A DNA stretch of 64,000 bases from Thermoguttaceae bacterium (GCA_025060325.1 JANXBW010000005.1:124001-188000), one strand, 5' to 3'; numbered from the stretch's first letter, positions 46,236-58,043 are shown. Notes: generated by a model not told the origin, from the letters alone. Translations and numbers: made by a program.

Positions 46236-47912
46236 ATGGCAAAAATGGTCATTCCGAAATTGCCGGCGCCACGGAAAGTCCGTCCGAATGAGGTGTTGCT
46301 CGTCGCAAGTGGCGACCTCCGACTGGCGGCTAATCAAACGTGCTGGCCCGCTCAGGAGGCAATGGAAAAGGCCTTAGCGGAGGCGGTGGCAAGCGCCGGC
46401 TTCAAGCTGGTGCGGGCGCATCCATATAAGGAAGACGAAAAGCACGGCTTCATCAGCTCTCAGAAGGAAGGGATGCAGATTTTTGCCCAGATCGATCCCG
46501 ATGCCAAACTTATCGTGGCCGAGGCCGTTTGGCAGTATTCCCATCACGTGCTAGCCGGGCTTCTTAGTCACCGGGGGCCTATTTTGACAGTGGCTAATTG
46601 GTCGGGTCAATGGCCGGGCTTGGTCGGCCTTCTTAATCTGAACGCCTGTCTTACCAAAGCCGGAAAGAAATACTCCACCTTGTGGGCCGAGGATTTTGCC
46701 GCGCCGGAATTCCGTAAACAGCTAGCCCGCTGGCTGAAGACTGGTTCCCTGCGTCATCCGACGGACCATGTGCAGCCGTTAAGCTCGATTCGGATACCAG
46801 CCAACGTGCGCCGGTTGGCGCAGGCGCTGGCCGAACAGCTTCGCCGACAAAAAGCCATTCTTGGTGTTTTCGACGAAGGTTGCATGGGAATGTACAACGC
46901 CATCATTCCCGATGAACTCCTCCACCCCACGGGGGTGTTCAAGGAAAGGCTGAGCCAATCCGCGCTTTACTACGAGACGATGCAAGTTCCGGATGATGAA
47001 GCTTTGGCAGTTCGTCGATGGATGGAGCAGCGCGGCCTGCGATTTATCACTGGTCCTAATCCAGAAACCGATTTGACGGACGAGCAGATCCTTTTGCAAT
47101 GCAAGATGTACATCGCCGCGGTGCGGCTGGCGGACGACTTCGGGTGCGATGCCATTGGCATCCAATATCAACAGGGTTTGAAGGATCTCTTGCCGGCAAG
47201 CGACCTGGTGGAGGGGATGCTCAACAACGCCGATCGCCCCCCAGTGCGAAGCCGTGACGGAAAGCGAGTGCTGTACGATGGTGAACCGGTCGTCCACTTT
47301 AACGAAGTAGACGAATGCTCAGGCCTCGATGGTCTGCTGACCTATCGCATCCATAAAAGCCTTGGCCAACCGGTGGAGACAACCCTCCATGACGTGCGCT
47401 GGGGAGATTGGGACCGCTCCGGCACGGTGAAAGACTATGTCTGGGTCTTTATGATTAGCGGCGGGGCGCCACCGGCCCACTTTGTCGACGGTTGGCGCGG
47501 TGCTCAAAGCGAGCGTCAACCGGCAATGTACTTCCGCCTTGGCGGTGGCACTCTGAAAGGTGTCTCAAAGCCGGGGGAAATCATTTGGTCGCGAATTTAC
47601 GTGGAACCAGGTCGACTGTGTATGGACCTTGGGCGAGGCTGCGTGGTGGCCCTGCCGGCAGAGGAAACCAATCGCCGCTGGCAGGAAACAACGCCTCAGT
47701 GGCCAATCATGCATGCCGTGCTTTACGGGGTTAGCCGCGATCAAATGATGGCCAAACACAAATCCAATCACGTTCAGGTGGTTTACGCCACGGACGAGCA
47801 AGCCGCCGATCAAGCTATGCTGGCCAAGGCGGCACTGGCGCAAGAGCTAGGCATAACGGTCAACGTCTGCGGAACGCGAAAAGGCGGAAAACCTTGGCTG
47901 GCCGCCGAATGA
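46236..47912 (+). CDS. L-fucose/L-arabinose isomerase-family protein
   Basis: A 558-aa protein with the fold and motif pattern of the fucose/arabinose isomerase family ([45 protein letters not shown] and a late region with the family's [10 protein letters not shown]). These are cytoplasmic Mn-dependent aldose-ketose isomerases. Glu within FDEGCMG and the NEVDE/His contexts would be metal or substrate ligands. ATG 46236 has the strong site GGGAGGAGG 5 nt upstream. It lies right after lutABC and before a terminator, which suggests deoxysugar use coupled to lactate oxidation. The exact sugar is not known, and some members are not sugar isomerases. Confidence 0.85.
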   Translation: MAKMVIPKLPAPRKVRPNEVLLVASGDLRLAANQTCWPAQEAMEKALAEAVASAGFKLVRAHPYKEDEKHGFISSQKEGMQIFAQIDPDAKLIVAEAVWQYSHHVLAGLLSHRGPILTVANWSGQWPGLVGLLNLNACLTKAGKKYSTLWAEDFAAPEFRKQLARWLKTGSLRHPTDHVQPLSSIRIPANVRRLAQALAEQLRRQKAILGVFDEGCMGMYNAIIPDELLHPTGVFKERLSQSALYYETMQVPDDEALAVRRWMEQRGLRFITGPNPETDLTDEQILLQCKMYIAAVRLADDFGCDAIGIQYQQGLKDLLPASDLVEGMLNNADRPPVRSRDGKRVLYDGEPVVHFNEVDECSGLDGLLTYRIHKSLGQPVETTLHDVRWGDWDRSGTVKDYVWVFMISGGAPPAHFVDGWRGAQSERQPAMYFRLGGGTLKGVSKPGEIIWSRIYVEPGRLCMDLGRGCVVALPAEETNRRWQETTPQWPIMHAVLYGVSRDQMMAKHKSNHVQVVYATDEQAADQAMLAKAALAQELGITVNVCGTRKGGKPWLAAE

Positions 47913-47961
47913 CCTCGGCCGAAGCGACAAGGATTTGCCATTCTGGCACCAAAACGAAGAT

Positions 47962-48024
47962 AAGCCGGCCGGAGAGGCGGCGAAGGTGAGCTCGGCCCTC
48001 TAGGCCCGTCCCGGCGGCTTTTTT
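47962..48024 (+). terminator. Terminator after the lutABC-isomerase series
   Basis: AAGCCG (47962-47967) pairs with CGGCTT (48015-48020), extended by CCGG/CCGG past one bulged G and by an inner AGAGG/CCTCT stem. TTTTTT ends it (48019-48024). It lies 50 nt after the isomerase stop, between convergent genes. Confidence 0.7.
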
Positions 48025-48149
48025 GCTCAATGGGCAGCCGGCCGCCTCATATTCTCCCGACCGAGCGCCCGTCGCCAGAACACTTCCGGCATCGAAGCAT
48101 TTTCGGCCCCGTCGGTTGCGTGAGGCCGCTAACCGAGGAGAGTCGCTTC

Positions 48150-49115
48150 TTAATTTTTCACTGGAGCAGCTGGGGCCTTTGGGGCTGCGGTGGTCCCGTG
48201 CCCCTCGGCCCGGGCGAGAGCCTTTTCCCCTTCGATAGCCGCCCCTAGTTTGCGAAGCGCCTCCGTTTCAATTTGGCGAACACGTTCCCGGGTCAAGCCC
48301 AAAGCCTCCCCAATTTCTTTGAGAGTCTTCGGTTGCCCGTCGTCGAGTCCGAAGCGCATGCGGAGTACGGTCGCCTCCCGGCTGTCCATCGTGTCAAGGA
48401 GGGCCATCACTCGGTTCAGGCTGTCATGCTCGAGTAACTCTTCCTCCGGCGTCCGAGTTTGATCATCCATTAAGATCTCGCCCAAAGACCAGCCGGAATC
48501 CCCTTGATCCGTCTGAGGTGTCATGCTGTGAATGCGAATGGCCTTCTTAATGATTGGCAGCTTTTTTCGTGGGATACCTAACACTCGGGCGACTTCTTCG
48601 GGAGTGGGTGTCCGACCAAGCTCCTCCGTCAACCGAGCGCTGGCCCGCCGCCACTTTGACAAAAGTTCCACCATATAGGCGGGGATCCGTATCGCTTTGG
48701 AACAGTTGATAAGGGCACGCTTAATCGACTGTTTGATCCAATAGCTCGCATATGTGGAAAACCGAGTCCCCATTGCTGGGTCGTAACCCTCCACCGCCCG
48801 GAGCAGACCCAAATTGCCCTCCTCGATAAGGTCTTGAAGACTAAGCCCTTTGCCGGTGTAGTTCCTAGCGATGTTGACCACAAGCCGGAGATTAGCCCGC
48901 ACCATGCGGTCGCGGGCTTGGGGATCGCCCTGCGCAATGGCCTCGGCAAGTTCCTGCTCCTCTTCGGGCGTTAGAAGCGGAGTCTCATTGATCTCCCGAA
49001 GGTAAGTTTCCAGGGGGGATTGAGCTGCCGAGCTTGTACGTTTACGGCGGGTTCTTTTCATCGGTGCGCGTGTTTCCTCAAACGACAACAAAAACCCCAC
49101 GATTTTTGCCTTCAT
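48150..49115 (-). CDS. RNA polymerase sigma factor, RpoD/SigA-type (group 1 or 2)
   Basis: A 321-aa sigma-70 protein without the long acidic region 1.1 of E. coli RpoD. Region 1.2 (PLETYLREINETPLLTPEEE), region 2 with the -10 contact helix (FSTYASYWIKQSIKRAL), region 3 and region 4 with the -35 helix-turn-helix (LKEIGEALGLTRERVRQIE) are all intact. A short Ala/Pro-rich tail ends it. It could be a group 2 sigma or a short form of the main one. The start is ATG 49115, with AGGGA 4 nt upstream; the TTG at 49130 is unlikely. It lies downstream of rpsA on the same strand, but two terminators separate them. Confidence 0.93.
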   Translation of the reverse strand: MKAKIVGFLLSFEETRAPMKRTRRKRTSSAAQSPLETYLREINETPLLTPEEEQELAEAIAQGDPQARDRMVRANLRLVVNIARNYTGKGLSLQDLIEEGNLGLLRAVEGYDPAMGTRFSTYASYWIKQSIKRALINCSKAIRIPAYMVELLSKWRRASARLTEELGRTPTPEEVARVLGIPRKKLPIIKKAIRIHSMTPQTDQGDSGWSLGEILMDDQTRTPEEELLEHDSLNRVMALLDTMDSREATVLRMRFGLDDGQPKTLKEIGEALGLTRERVRQIETEALRKLGAAIEGEKALARAEGHGTTAAPKAPAAPVKN

Positions 49116-49583
49116 CAAGTCCCTATCCAACTATCGACCGGTAATGGCAGCCCGCTCAATAACGTCCCTTGCCGGCCAACCTGCGCCGAATGTGTCTCTG
49201 ATGCCGAAATTGTTGGGAACTCCCCGAAATCCCCATAGAGCAAAAACGCCAGGGAATCAGAAAAGTCCACATAGGGGCCTAAGGATCGGCGAGGGCACTT
49301 TGCGCAGGCTGTGCCGGAGCTACCGCGAAAGACGAGGATGGAAGGTGAGACAACCTAACGCTTGCCACGTAACCCGAGGCTGTTCGGAGGCCGACACCTT
49401 TACGAACTCCTCACCGGCTTGCAGTAGGCAGACTCCGCCAAGATCAGCCAGGTTGCCTTAGGTCGTCAAGCCTGCCAAAACTGCCTGGCAGATGCAAACT
49501 CGCCAAGATGTGCTTGGTCAACAGGCTTTCCGTCGCCAGCTCGAAATGCCTACCTAGCAAGCCCGATAGCCTCACAAAGCAAA
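49116..49583. other. Non-coding stretch between sigma factor and rpsA terminators
   Basis: No supported gene in about 470 bp. It must hold the promoter of the sigma-factor gene, but I could not place convincing -35 and -10 boxes. Confidence 0.45.
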
Positions 49584-49635
49584 GCCCCCAATGGTCCATG
49601 GGGGCATGGATAGGCATCAAAACCGCCGATGGCGG
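49584..49635 (-). terminator. Two tandem terminators after rpsA
   Basis: On the minus strand, CCGCC-ATC-GGCGG followed by TTTTG (49635-49619) is met first. Then GCCCCCA/TGGGGGC (49605-49584) follows, ending in TTTGCTTTG. Both lie within about 100 nt of the rpsA stop and give efficient, doubled termination. Confidence 0.65.
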
Positions 49636-49684
49636 AAGCAACCGATTAGAACCGACTTGGCGGAGTGCGCGGCGGATACGGTGG

Positions 49685-51658
<1,974 letters not shown>

Positions 51659-51834
51659 AAAACCCCACTCAATCAGCTTCGACGCAACCTAGCAACTATT
51701 TCTGCCGACAATTCGACCACGATTGAACGATTACCGTCTTTTCCCCGCTTCTAAAGCACCACTCAAATACGGTCCGGGCCGACCCGTTTAGGCCAGCCGA
51801 CCAAATCTAACAGCCCCCTCCAAAAAGTAATAAA

Positions 51835-51862
51835 GGGACTTAGCCCGGCACGGGTTAGTCCC
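51835..51862 (-). terminator. Terminator-like hairpin in the rpsA leader (possible attenuator)
   Basis: On the minus strand, GGGACT pairs with AGTCCC and CCCG with CGGG around a TGC loop, followed by TTTATTACTTTTT. It lies about 20 nt after a predicted transcription start and 180 nt before the rpsA start codon. No minus-strand gene lies upstream that it could terminate, so attenuation of rpsA or a short RNA is the simplest reading. Confidence 0.5.
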
Positions 51863-51890
51863 ATCACAGGCACGGGGGGCAAGTACGCTC

Positions 51891-51919
51891 ACTATACCAG
51901 ACCGGTCAAGAAGTTACAA
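51891..51919 (-). promoter_or_regulatory. Predicted promoter of rpsA
   Basis: On the minus strand, TTGTAA (51919-51914), a 17-bp spacer, then TATAGT (51896-51891). The -10 matches consensus in five of six bases and the -35 in four of six. The expected start is near 51884. Confidence 0.5.
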
Positions 51920-52595
51920 TTCTCGAAATACAAGCCACTTGAACACCCGGTGCGTGGTTGGGCATCCTGCGGGAAAGCGTGGAAGCAATCCGTATATGGC
52001 TCTGTCCTTGGTCGCGTTCGTCGACCAGCGGGGTGCGTAAGTTTGACTGGGCTAGAGCCTTTGGGCTCCTCCCTACCGACCAACAGTTGGTTAAGTGCCG
52101 ATGGGCTACCGGGCAAAGCGCGGAGTTTAGAGGGACCCGGGGCGGTGGTTCTTTTGGACGCGAATCAGCGGGGAATCAGTCTCGGAACGGGGGGCCGACT
52201 TAGCCCGCAGGAATGACAAATTAAGGGGAACCAAGCTTATTCGGTTTCGGGCGGCCCCACTAAGGGGAGCGGTGACAATGGTACCCTGAAACAAGACCGG
52301 CTAACCAAATCGGCATGAAGGGTGAGTTAGAAGCCGCGTAAGGCGACTATCAGGTATTTAAGGCTACGGAGAACAGAATGGCGGGCAAAGCTTGTCCCAA
52401 ATGCGGGGGAACTAGTTTGGATGGATGGTTAGACCCTAGGCGTGCTGATTTTAAGTTAACTAAGTAGATCGCCACAGTGGCTTTCAGATGGCATTTCGGG
52501 CGGCGATGACCTCGCCTAGACCTGCGGTGACCACCACGCGGAAACTGGCGCTTGAAGAGCCCCTTTATTCGCGCGACTCTTGAGGGGTTCGACCT
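51920..52595. other. Non-coding stretch of about 680 bp
   Basis: A divergent spacer between rpsA and the disordered-protein gene. The short ORFs here overlap in two plus-strand frames and lack ribosome sites, so none is called. A GAGGGG ribosome site stands just before ATG 52596. Confidence 0.45.
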
Positions 52596-54716
52596 ATGGT
52601 CAGGAGGAATCAGTCAGGTAATCAGTGGGATCGATGGGCTGAAGAATTTGGCTTAGAAAATCGTGCGGAGGAGGGAGCTAGTACTCAATCCCAAGAACCA
52701 GTCGGGGTCGGAGGCCCATCCGCGGTCACCCCCTCGGGGGGACCAATTGATCCCGGCCGCCAGCCTCCGCGGGGATCTCACGGCTCCGGTGGTGGGCAGT
52801 CAAGACCTAGCTCCCGACAGGACACTTCTCGTCACGAAACTCATCGGAAGGATTTCGGTCGCACTCACGGAGCCTCCCAGAGCGTACCACAGGTGGCTGA
52901 ACAAGCCGCCGGCCGAGGGCAGCCAGCCCGTCATCAGGCCCCAGCACCAAGAACGCCGCCATCCCAATCTGGTCGCGCCTCGCCCGGGGCAAGCTTGGAG
53001 CTCTCACCCGCACCGCCTCCCTCAACTCCCTCTGGGGCTGCTCAGTCGGGCGGACCTCCACGTTCTAAAGGGTGGACTCCGCCGAAAAAACGGATTTGGC
53101 CGGACTTCTCCCATCGGGAGCGCAAAGTTACCGATTGGGACGAATTGGCGGTTCAGCTGGGAATCGTCCCGCAAAGCGATTCTTTATTGGAAGCTGGGTC
53201 TCCCGCGGAGGAGTCCGAGGGACGCCAGGCCGAAGAAACCCCTCCTCTCGAGCAAGGTTCCGTGCGATCCGGCGGGCAAGCCGCTGGCGATGCGGCACCC
53301 GACATAAAGGGGGAAGCTAAAACTCCGCTCGCGACTGCCTCGCAGGAGCGCCTCTCTCTTCACGAGGCGGCTACCCACTCGCAAAGAGTGGCAGACGTTC
53401 CCCCGGTTGCGCAAGCCGATCAGCGGACGAGTGCCGGCGACTTGGCGGGAACTCCCTCACCTTCCAGAATAGGTCTAGCTAGCACCGCCGGCGAGCGTTC
53501 CTTTCGGGGTCTAGATATGCCCTCTTCGGAGCCGCTGCGAAGTGAAATTTCTCTTTCGGGGGCAGCGGTGGGCCTCGAAGAATCCGAAGGTCAGATCTTC
53601 GGAGCCGCCCCCATAATGCCGAAGGTGGTTCGCCCAGAAGAAGTAGCCTTGGAATCGCCGCCCGAAGCTGGGGCCGGTTCAACCGTCGTCTCGGCGGAGT
53701 CAGAGCGACCAGGCGAAGTGGCTAGCCAAAATCCGTCGGTGGACCTCACGGTACCCCCACCCCCGGCGCTCGCGGAGCCGGCTACAACGCTGGCAGTGGG
53801 GGAAGAGACAGCTCAGCCATCGGCGCCGACGGACCTAAAGCCGGTGGAGATTCCACCGGCCCAGGTGGTGGATCTTTCAGATCGAATCTTCATCGGAACC
53901 GCGCAAGAGGTTGCAGAGCAACTTGAGACGCCGCCGGCTCGATTACCTGAACCGGTAGGCGCTTTGCAACTTACCGTTAGCGAAGACCACCCGGGCGACA
54001 CTTTGGCCGAATGGGCCACGGCAGAATCTGGCGAAGAGGGGCAAGATGTCAATCACCCTCATGCCGAGATTTCATCGGGCGAAGCTCCCGTTCCCGCCGA
54101 AGAAGAGCTGCCCCCGGCGTTTAAAGCGTGGTTTGAGCTATTCGGCGAGGAGCCGCCGGAGCTTCTCAGCAAGCGAGAAGAAAAGCTTGTCCGAGAAGTT
54201 TTAGGTGCCCCGGCCAAGAGTTCAGAAGACGTCGTTTGGCAGCAAGTCGACGAAGTCCCGCGATCAAAAGACTCCCCAGAACTCGTCACAACCATCGAAG
54301 AGCTACCCGAGCCAACCGGCTGGGTATCCTCGGCTGCACTCCCTTGGGCTGGTGAAGTGGTTGAGACCTCGCTCGGCGAGCCTACCGCCGCCTTGGAGAC
54401 AGCACCAGGAGAATCAGAGCCGGAGGAGCAACCGGTCTATCCCGGGGAGCATCCCCGCAAGCGGCGTCGCGCCGGACGTCATCGGCCAAAGCGTCGAGAC
54501 GGTCGAGATATTGCCGCTTCCGTCGAGACAACAACTGCCGATCACGAACAAGCGGAAAGTGAAGAAGACCTTGAAGATCAACCCGGTTTGATTCCTCCCG
54601 ATGCGGTTCCCACGTGGGAAGAGACCGTGGGGTTAATCATTGCCGCCAACATGGAGAATCGGGCAAGAAGTCAACATTCGCACGGGATTCATCCGCGGCG
54701 TCCGCCCCGAAATTAG
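52596..54716 (+). CDS. Long, mostly disordered acidic protein of unknown function
   Basis: A 706-aa protein I do not recognise. It is dominated by Pro, Ala, Glu, Gly and Ser, with almost no Cys and few aromatic residues, so most of it should be unfolded. Three short Trp motifs stand out: WDRWAEEFGL (11-20), WDELAVQLGI (181-190) and WFELFGEE (512-519), all of the form W-x-x-[LW]-x-x-x-[LF]-G or close to it. A basic patch (HPRKRRRAGRHRPKRRDG) comes near residue 630, and a conserved-looking end reads PTWEETVGLIIAANMENR. No signal peptide, so it is cytoplasmic. The basic patch suggests nucleic-acid or ribosome contact. GAGGGG lies about 8 nt before the ATG. Confidence 0.7.
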   Translation: MVRRNQSGNQWDRWAEEFGLENRAEEGASTQSQEPVGVGGPSAVTPSGGPIDPGRQPPRGSHGSGGGQSRPSSRQDTSRHETHRKDFGRTHGASQSVPQVAEQAAGRGQPARHQAPAPRTPPSQSGRASPGASLELSPAPPPSTPSGAAQSGGPPRSKGWTPPKKRIWPDFSHRERKVTDWDELAVQLGIVPQSDSLLEAGSPAEESEGRQAEETPPLEQGSVRSGGQAAGDAAPDIKGEAKTPLATASQERLSLHEAATHSQRVADVPPVAQADQRTSAGDLAGTPSPSRIGLASTAGERSFRGLDMPSSEPLRSEISLSGAAVGLEESEGQIFGAAPIMPKVVRPEEVALESPPEAGAGSTVVSAESERPGEVASQNPSVDLTVPPPPALAEPATTLAVGEETAQPSAPTDLKPVEIPPAQVVDLSDRIFIGTAQEVAEQLETPPARLPEPVGALQLTVSEDHPGDTLAEWATAESGEEGQDVNHPHAEISSGEAPVPAEEELPPAFKAWFELFGEEPPELLSKREEKLVREVLGAPAKSSEDVVWQQVDEVPRSKDSPELVTTIEELPEPTGWVSSAALPWAGEVVETSLGEPTAALETAPGESEPEEQPVYPGEHPRKRRRAGRHRPKRRDGRDIAASVETTTADHEQAESEEDLEDQPGLIPPDAVPTWEETVGLIIAANMENRARSQHSHGIHPRRPPRN

Positions 54717-55032
54717 GATCCGTATCGGCAAGCATGGAACGCCGCGGGTAGGTGGCCTTCGTGAGGATGGCTAGAGCCAAGGATTGTTGCGCGGGTAGTC
54801 CTCGTGACCTAAGGGCGCTCCAGGCTTATTTGCTTCGCCCCGTGCCCATAAGCGTACCGCGTCTTGAATAGTATGGATGCCATATCGATTTGGCTTGGCG
54901 CAAACTAATAGTTTTGTGTTTTTTCAAACGTCACTGTGTCGACAACACCGATCGCTTATTGTCCTTGGAGCCGCTCCCGGGTGACCACAAGATAGGGATT
55001 CTAATCCACAAAGGCCCACGATAAGCACCGCC
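54717..55032. other. Spacer upstream of mutL, about 315 bp
   Basis: No supported gene. It includes an A/T-rich segment (about 54890-54930, with TTTTGTGTTTTTTC) that could be promoter DNA for mutL, but no clear boxes could be set. Confidence 0.4.
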
Positions 55033-57006
55033 ATGGCATTGATTCGTCGGCTGCCGCAAGAAATCGTCAACAAAATCGCTGCCGGCGAGGTGGTCGAGCG
55101 GCCTGCTAGCGTGGTGAAGGAGCTTTTGGAAAACGCTATCGATGCGGGGGCCAAGAGGATCGATGTTTACGCTGGGAGCGGCGGGGCCGAATTCATCCGG
55201 GTGGTTGACGATGGCTGCGGCATCCCTGCAAACGAACTAGAGCTTGCCGTCGCTAATCACAGTACCAGTAAGATTAGCTCGGCCGACGACCTCTTCCATA
55301 TTCGGACGCTTGGGTTTCGGGGGGAGGCGCTGGCGGCCATTGCCGCCGTCAGCCGGCTCGTCCTGCGCAGCCGCACCCGCGACGCCGTAGAAGGAGCAGA
55401 GCTTTACGTAGTCGGCGGCTTGCGGCAGTGGCTGCGGCCTTGTGGCTGCCCTCCGGGCACTACGGTAGAGGTGCGCGACTTGTTTTTCAATACGCCGGTC
55501 CGCCGGCGATTCCTCCGCGGTACGTCAACGGAATTAGCTCATCTGACGGAGGCATTTATCCGCATCGCTTTGGGACATCCGTCCCTCCACATGACCCTGA
55601 CGCACAACGATCGCGTGCTTTTCGATCTACCAGCCGCCTCCACGGCAATCGAGCGGATTACGAGCATTTTCGGAAACTCGCTAGCCGAACAGCTCCTCCC
55701 CGTCGAGAGCATTGAGGGAAACGTCCGGCTTTGGGGATTCGTTGGTCATCCCCAGGAAAGTCGCACGTCGACACGATACCAGTATCTTTTTGTCAACGGC
55801 CGCTATGTTCGCGACCGATCTTTGCAACATGCCCTGGCAGAGGCTTATCGGGGATTGTTGACAGTTGGTCGCTACCCTGTAGCGTTCCTCTGGCTGGAAA
55901 TGCCCCCTGAGCTTGTTGATGTCAATGTCCATCCCACTAAGTTGGAAGTTCGCTTCCACGATGGTTCCCGGCTCTACGGGCAACTTCTGGCCACGTTACG
56001 ATCCCGATTTCTTGCTCCGGATGTCACCGCGCGGCTCCCTCAACACACGGGCGTTGAGCTTCCCCCGCCCGCTTCTGACAGTCCCGAGCTAACAGAAGAC
56101 GCATTAAGACGGCGGGTGGTGGAATGGGCACAAGGGAAGTTAGCTAGCTGGCTTCCTCCCGTCCCCCAGCAAACCGCGGCTACGACAACTTCTCCCCGAC
56201 AGCTAAATGCGGAGGTAAAGCAAGAACTGGCTTGGGGAATTTCAAATGTCCCGACCGAGCGGGCGGGCCCTGCCGCTCGTCCAAGCGAAGCTTTACCAGG
56301 ATCCACAGTTATCGCTTCATCCACTGCGAAGCCTTATGGCCCAAGATCGCCGTCGGGTGATGTGCCCTTCGAGGTCGTACCCGCCACTTCCGACAGCACG
56401 CCACGCGCCGAGCCGCCAGTTAGTACGCGACTTGGGCCCCTTAAAGCGATGCAGGTCATGGACAGTTACCTCGTCACCGAAGACGCTGAAGGCATACTGC
56501 TTATTGACCAGCATGCTTTACACGAGAAGATTTTGACGCTCCTACTTCTCGACCAATTGTCTACGGGCAAGGTGGCTTCTCAGGGATTAACCATCCCGGA
56601 GCCCGTCGATCTTGCGCCGGAAGAAGCAGCAGTGCTCCTAGATAGTCGTCAACTGCTTGAACGGCTAGGGCTTGAAATTGAGCCTTTCGGTGGCGGGACG
56701 GTGCTTGTGCAGGCTATCCCTGCTTTGCTGAAGCCGGGCCAGCTGGGCGAGCTCCTGCGGGAGATCGTTCGAACGCTGACGGATCAGGGAAGCCCTCCGG
56801 AACGGCCGGCCCTTTTTGAGCAACTGATTGCATCCCTCGCCTGTAAGGCGGCGGTCAAGGCGGGAGATAAGTTGACAAACGAGGAGATTTCTGCCCTCCT
56901 TGCCCAACGGCATCTCGTCCAAGATGCTTTTTACTGTCCGCACGGTCGGCCGGCCGTGATGGTGCTTAGCCGAAAAGATCTCGATCGGTATTTCCGGCGC
57001 TCGTAA
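55033..57006 (+). CDS. mutL: DNA mismatch repair protein MutL
   Basis: A 657-aa MutL. The N-terminal GHKL ATPase shows all its motifs: ELLENAIDAGA, DDGCGI, STSKI and LGFRGEALAAI. A transducer domain follows, then a long Pro/Ser linker (about 350-480) and the C-terminal dimer/nuclease domain. The nuclease motif reads DQHALHEKILTL (492-503): the usual last Glu of DQHAxHEx4E is Leu503, while ACKAAVKAGD and the zinc-site motif CPHGRP (635-640) are kept. It couples MutS mismatch recognition to strand incision. mutS is not in the window. It ends 32 bp from a convergent gene. Confidence 0.96.
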   Translation: MALIRRLPQEIVNKIAAGEVVERPASVVKELLENAIDAGAKRIDVYAGSGGAEFIRVVDDGCGIPANELELAVANHSTSKISSADDLFHIRTLGFRGEALAAIAAVSRLVLRSRTRDAVEGAELYVVGGLRQWLRPCGCPPGTTVEVRDLFFNTPVRRRFLRGTSTELAHLTEAFIRIALGHPSLHMTLTHNDRVLFDLPAASTAIERITSIFGNSLAEQLLPVESIEGNVRLWGFVGHPQESRTSTRYQYLFVNGRYVRDRSLQHALAEAYRGLLTVGRYPVAFLWLEMPPELVDVNVHPTKLEVRFHDGSRLYGQLLATLRSRFLAPDVTARLPQHTGVELPPPASDSPELTEDALRRRVVEWAQGKLASWLPPVPQQTAATTTSPRQLNAEVKQELAWGISNVPTERAGPAARPSEALPGSTVIASSTAKPYGPRSPSGDVPFEVVPATSDSTPRAEPPVSTRLGPLKAMQVMDSYLVTEDAEGILLIDQHALHEKILTLLLLDQLSTGKVASQGLTIPEPVDLAPEEAAVLLDSRQLLERLGLEIEPFGGGTVLVQAIPALLKPGQLGELLREIVRTLTDQGSPPERPALFEQLIASLACKAAVKAGDKLTNEEISALLAQRHLVQDAFYCPHGRPAVMVLSRKDLDRYFRRS

Positions 57007-57038
57007 ATGGGGGTAAGTTTTCCTGCGGATGGGAAGCG

Positions 57039-58043
57039 TTAGGGAGGAGTGACCTCCAAGCGATTGACGACCTCCCAAATTCCCGGCTCAAGAAGGACAA
57101 TCCGGCCGGCAAGCTGGGCTGCCTCGGAAGAAGTGACTCGCCCGTCCAAGATGGCCCTGCCCCCTTCCACCCGAACACGAACACCACCCACACTCTTCGC
57201 ACCCAATGCCCGGGTGACCCTCTCGCTCAAAATGCTTTCCCATGCCTGGCCACCCAAGACACGTCCCCGCTCAATATCCCGCTTAAACTGCTGGATCTCT
57301 TCCCGCCAGCCCACCTGACTCAATAGCCGACTTACCCGGCCGGGAGGTTGAACAAAGCTCTTTTCGTTGGCTCGAGGCGCCCTGGTGCTATTGACCCACC
57401 GCGAGGGAGGCGGCAACTCCGGAGTCATCTCCCTCCCACCAGCAGCACTTTCTGTCGGCCCAGCAGCTCCCGCCGGAGGGGTTCCGCCCATACTTTCCGC
57501 CTCCTGAATGACCGGAGCCGGACCACTCTCACCAGGGGCCTCCGGCCCCGGGGTGACCGGCGATTCTGCAGGAGCCGGTGCTACTCCCTCCGAAGGCGCG
57601 GAAGGCACCGCACGTTCCTGCCAGGCAGTAGGGGGCGACACCCAAGCGTTAGGTACGGCAACCTCCGCCGCTCCAGGAGTAAACGTCGACCAGTTGCCTT
57701 CCGGCGTCAACCACTCACGATAGCGGAATTCCCGTGCCTGGCGGGCTGCCTCCGACCTGGGATAACCTCCTGAACCAGGCGGCCGAATCCCCTGGAAGAT
57801 CCCATCCGGCGTGCGCTCAATGCCCTGGCTAAATCGGGGTTGCGGCGGGCGAATAGGTTCACCGAGAACCCTTTCCCCAAACATCCCATAGCTTCGACCG
57901 AAACGCGGGGGGCCTGTCTGGGCCAAAGCAAACTCGGTGGGCACCAAATGGGCGATGAAGACAAAGAAAGCCAAGAATGCGATAAACCGGTCAGGAATGC
58001 GACCAGACCGCCAGGAACAGTTAGCAGCTGAACCATGTGGCAT
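57039..58043 (-). CDS. Exported BON-domain protein with Pro-rich middle
   Basis: A 334-aa exported protein. The N-terminus carries a signal segment (FIAFLAFFVFIAHLV) ending in ALA-Q. The middle (about 60-220) is Pro/Gly/Ala/Glu-rich and disordered. The last 75 residues form a BON domain (ERVTRALGAKSVGGVRVRV, then GGRAILDGRVTSSEAAQLA and VVNRLEV). The layout mirrors the other BON protein at 41067-41993, but with the domain at the C-terminus. The ATG at 58043 has AAGGTGG nearby. It ends 32 bp from mutL, convergent, so the transcripts may overlap. Function unknown, probably envelope-related. Confidence 0.8.
   Translation of the reverse strand: MPHGSAANCSWRSGRIPDRFIAFLAFFVFIAHLVPTEFALAQTGPPRFGRSYGMFGERVLGEPIRPPQPRFSQGIERTPDGIFQGIRPPGSGGYPRSEAARQAREFRYREWLTPEGNWSTFTPGAAEVAVPNAWVSPPTAWQERAVPSAPSEGVAPAPAESPVTPGPEAPGESGPAPVIQEAESMGGTPPAGAAGPTESAAGGREMTPELPPPSRWVNSTRAPRANEKSFVQPPGRVSRLLSQVGWREEIQQFKRDIERGRVLGGQAWESILSERVTRALGAKSVGGVRVRVEGGRAILDGRVTSSEAAQLAGRIVLLEPGIWEVVNRLEVTPP

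Noticed and set aside
51891-51909. TTGACC with TATAGT 7 bp on, upstream of rpsA
   Set aside because: The spacing is far too short for a promoter; the TTGTAA box 17 bp from the same TATAGT fits better.
52663-53307. Second-frame ORF of 214 codons inside the disordered-protein gene
   Set aside because: It is an out-of-frame reading of low-complexity GC-rich DNA; the main frame is longer and has a ribosome site.
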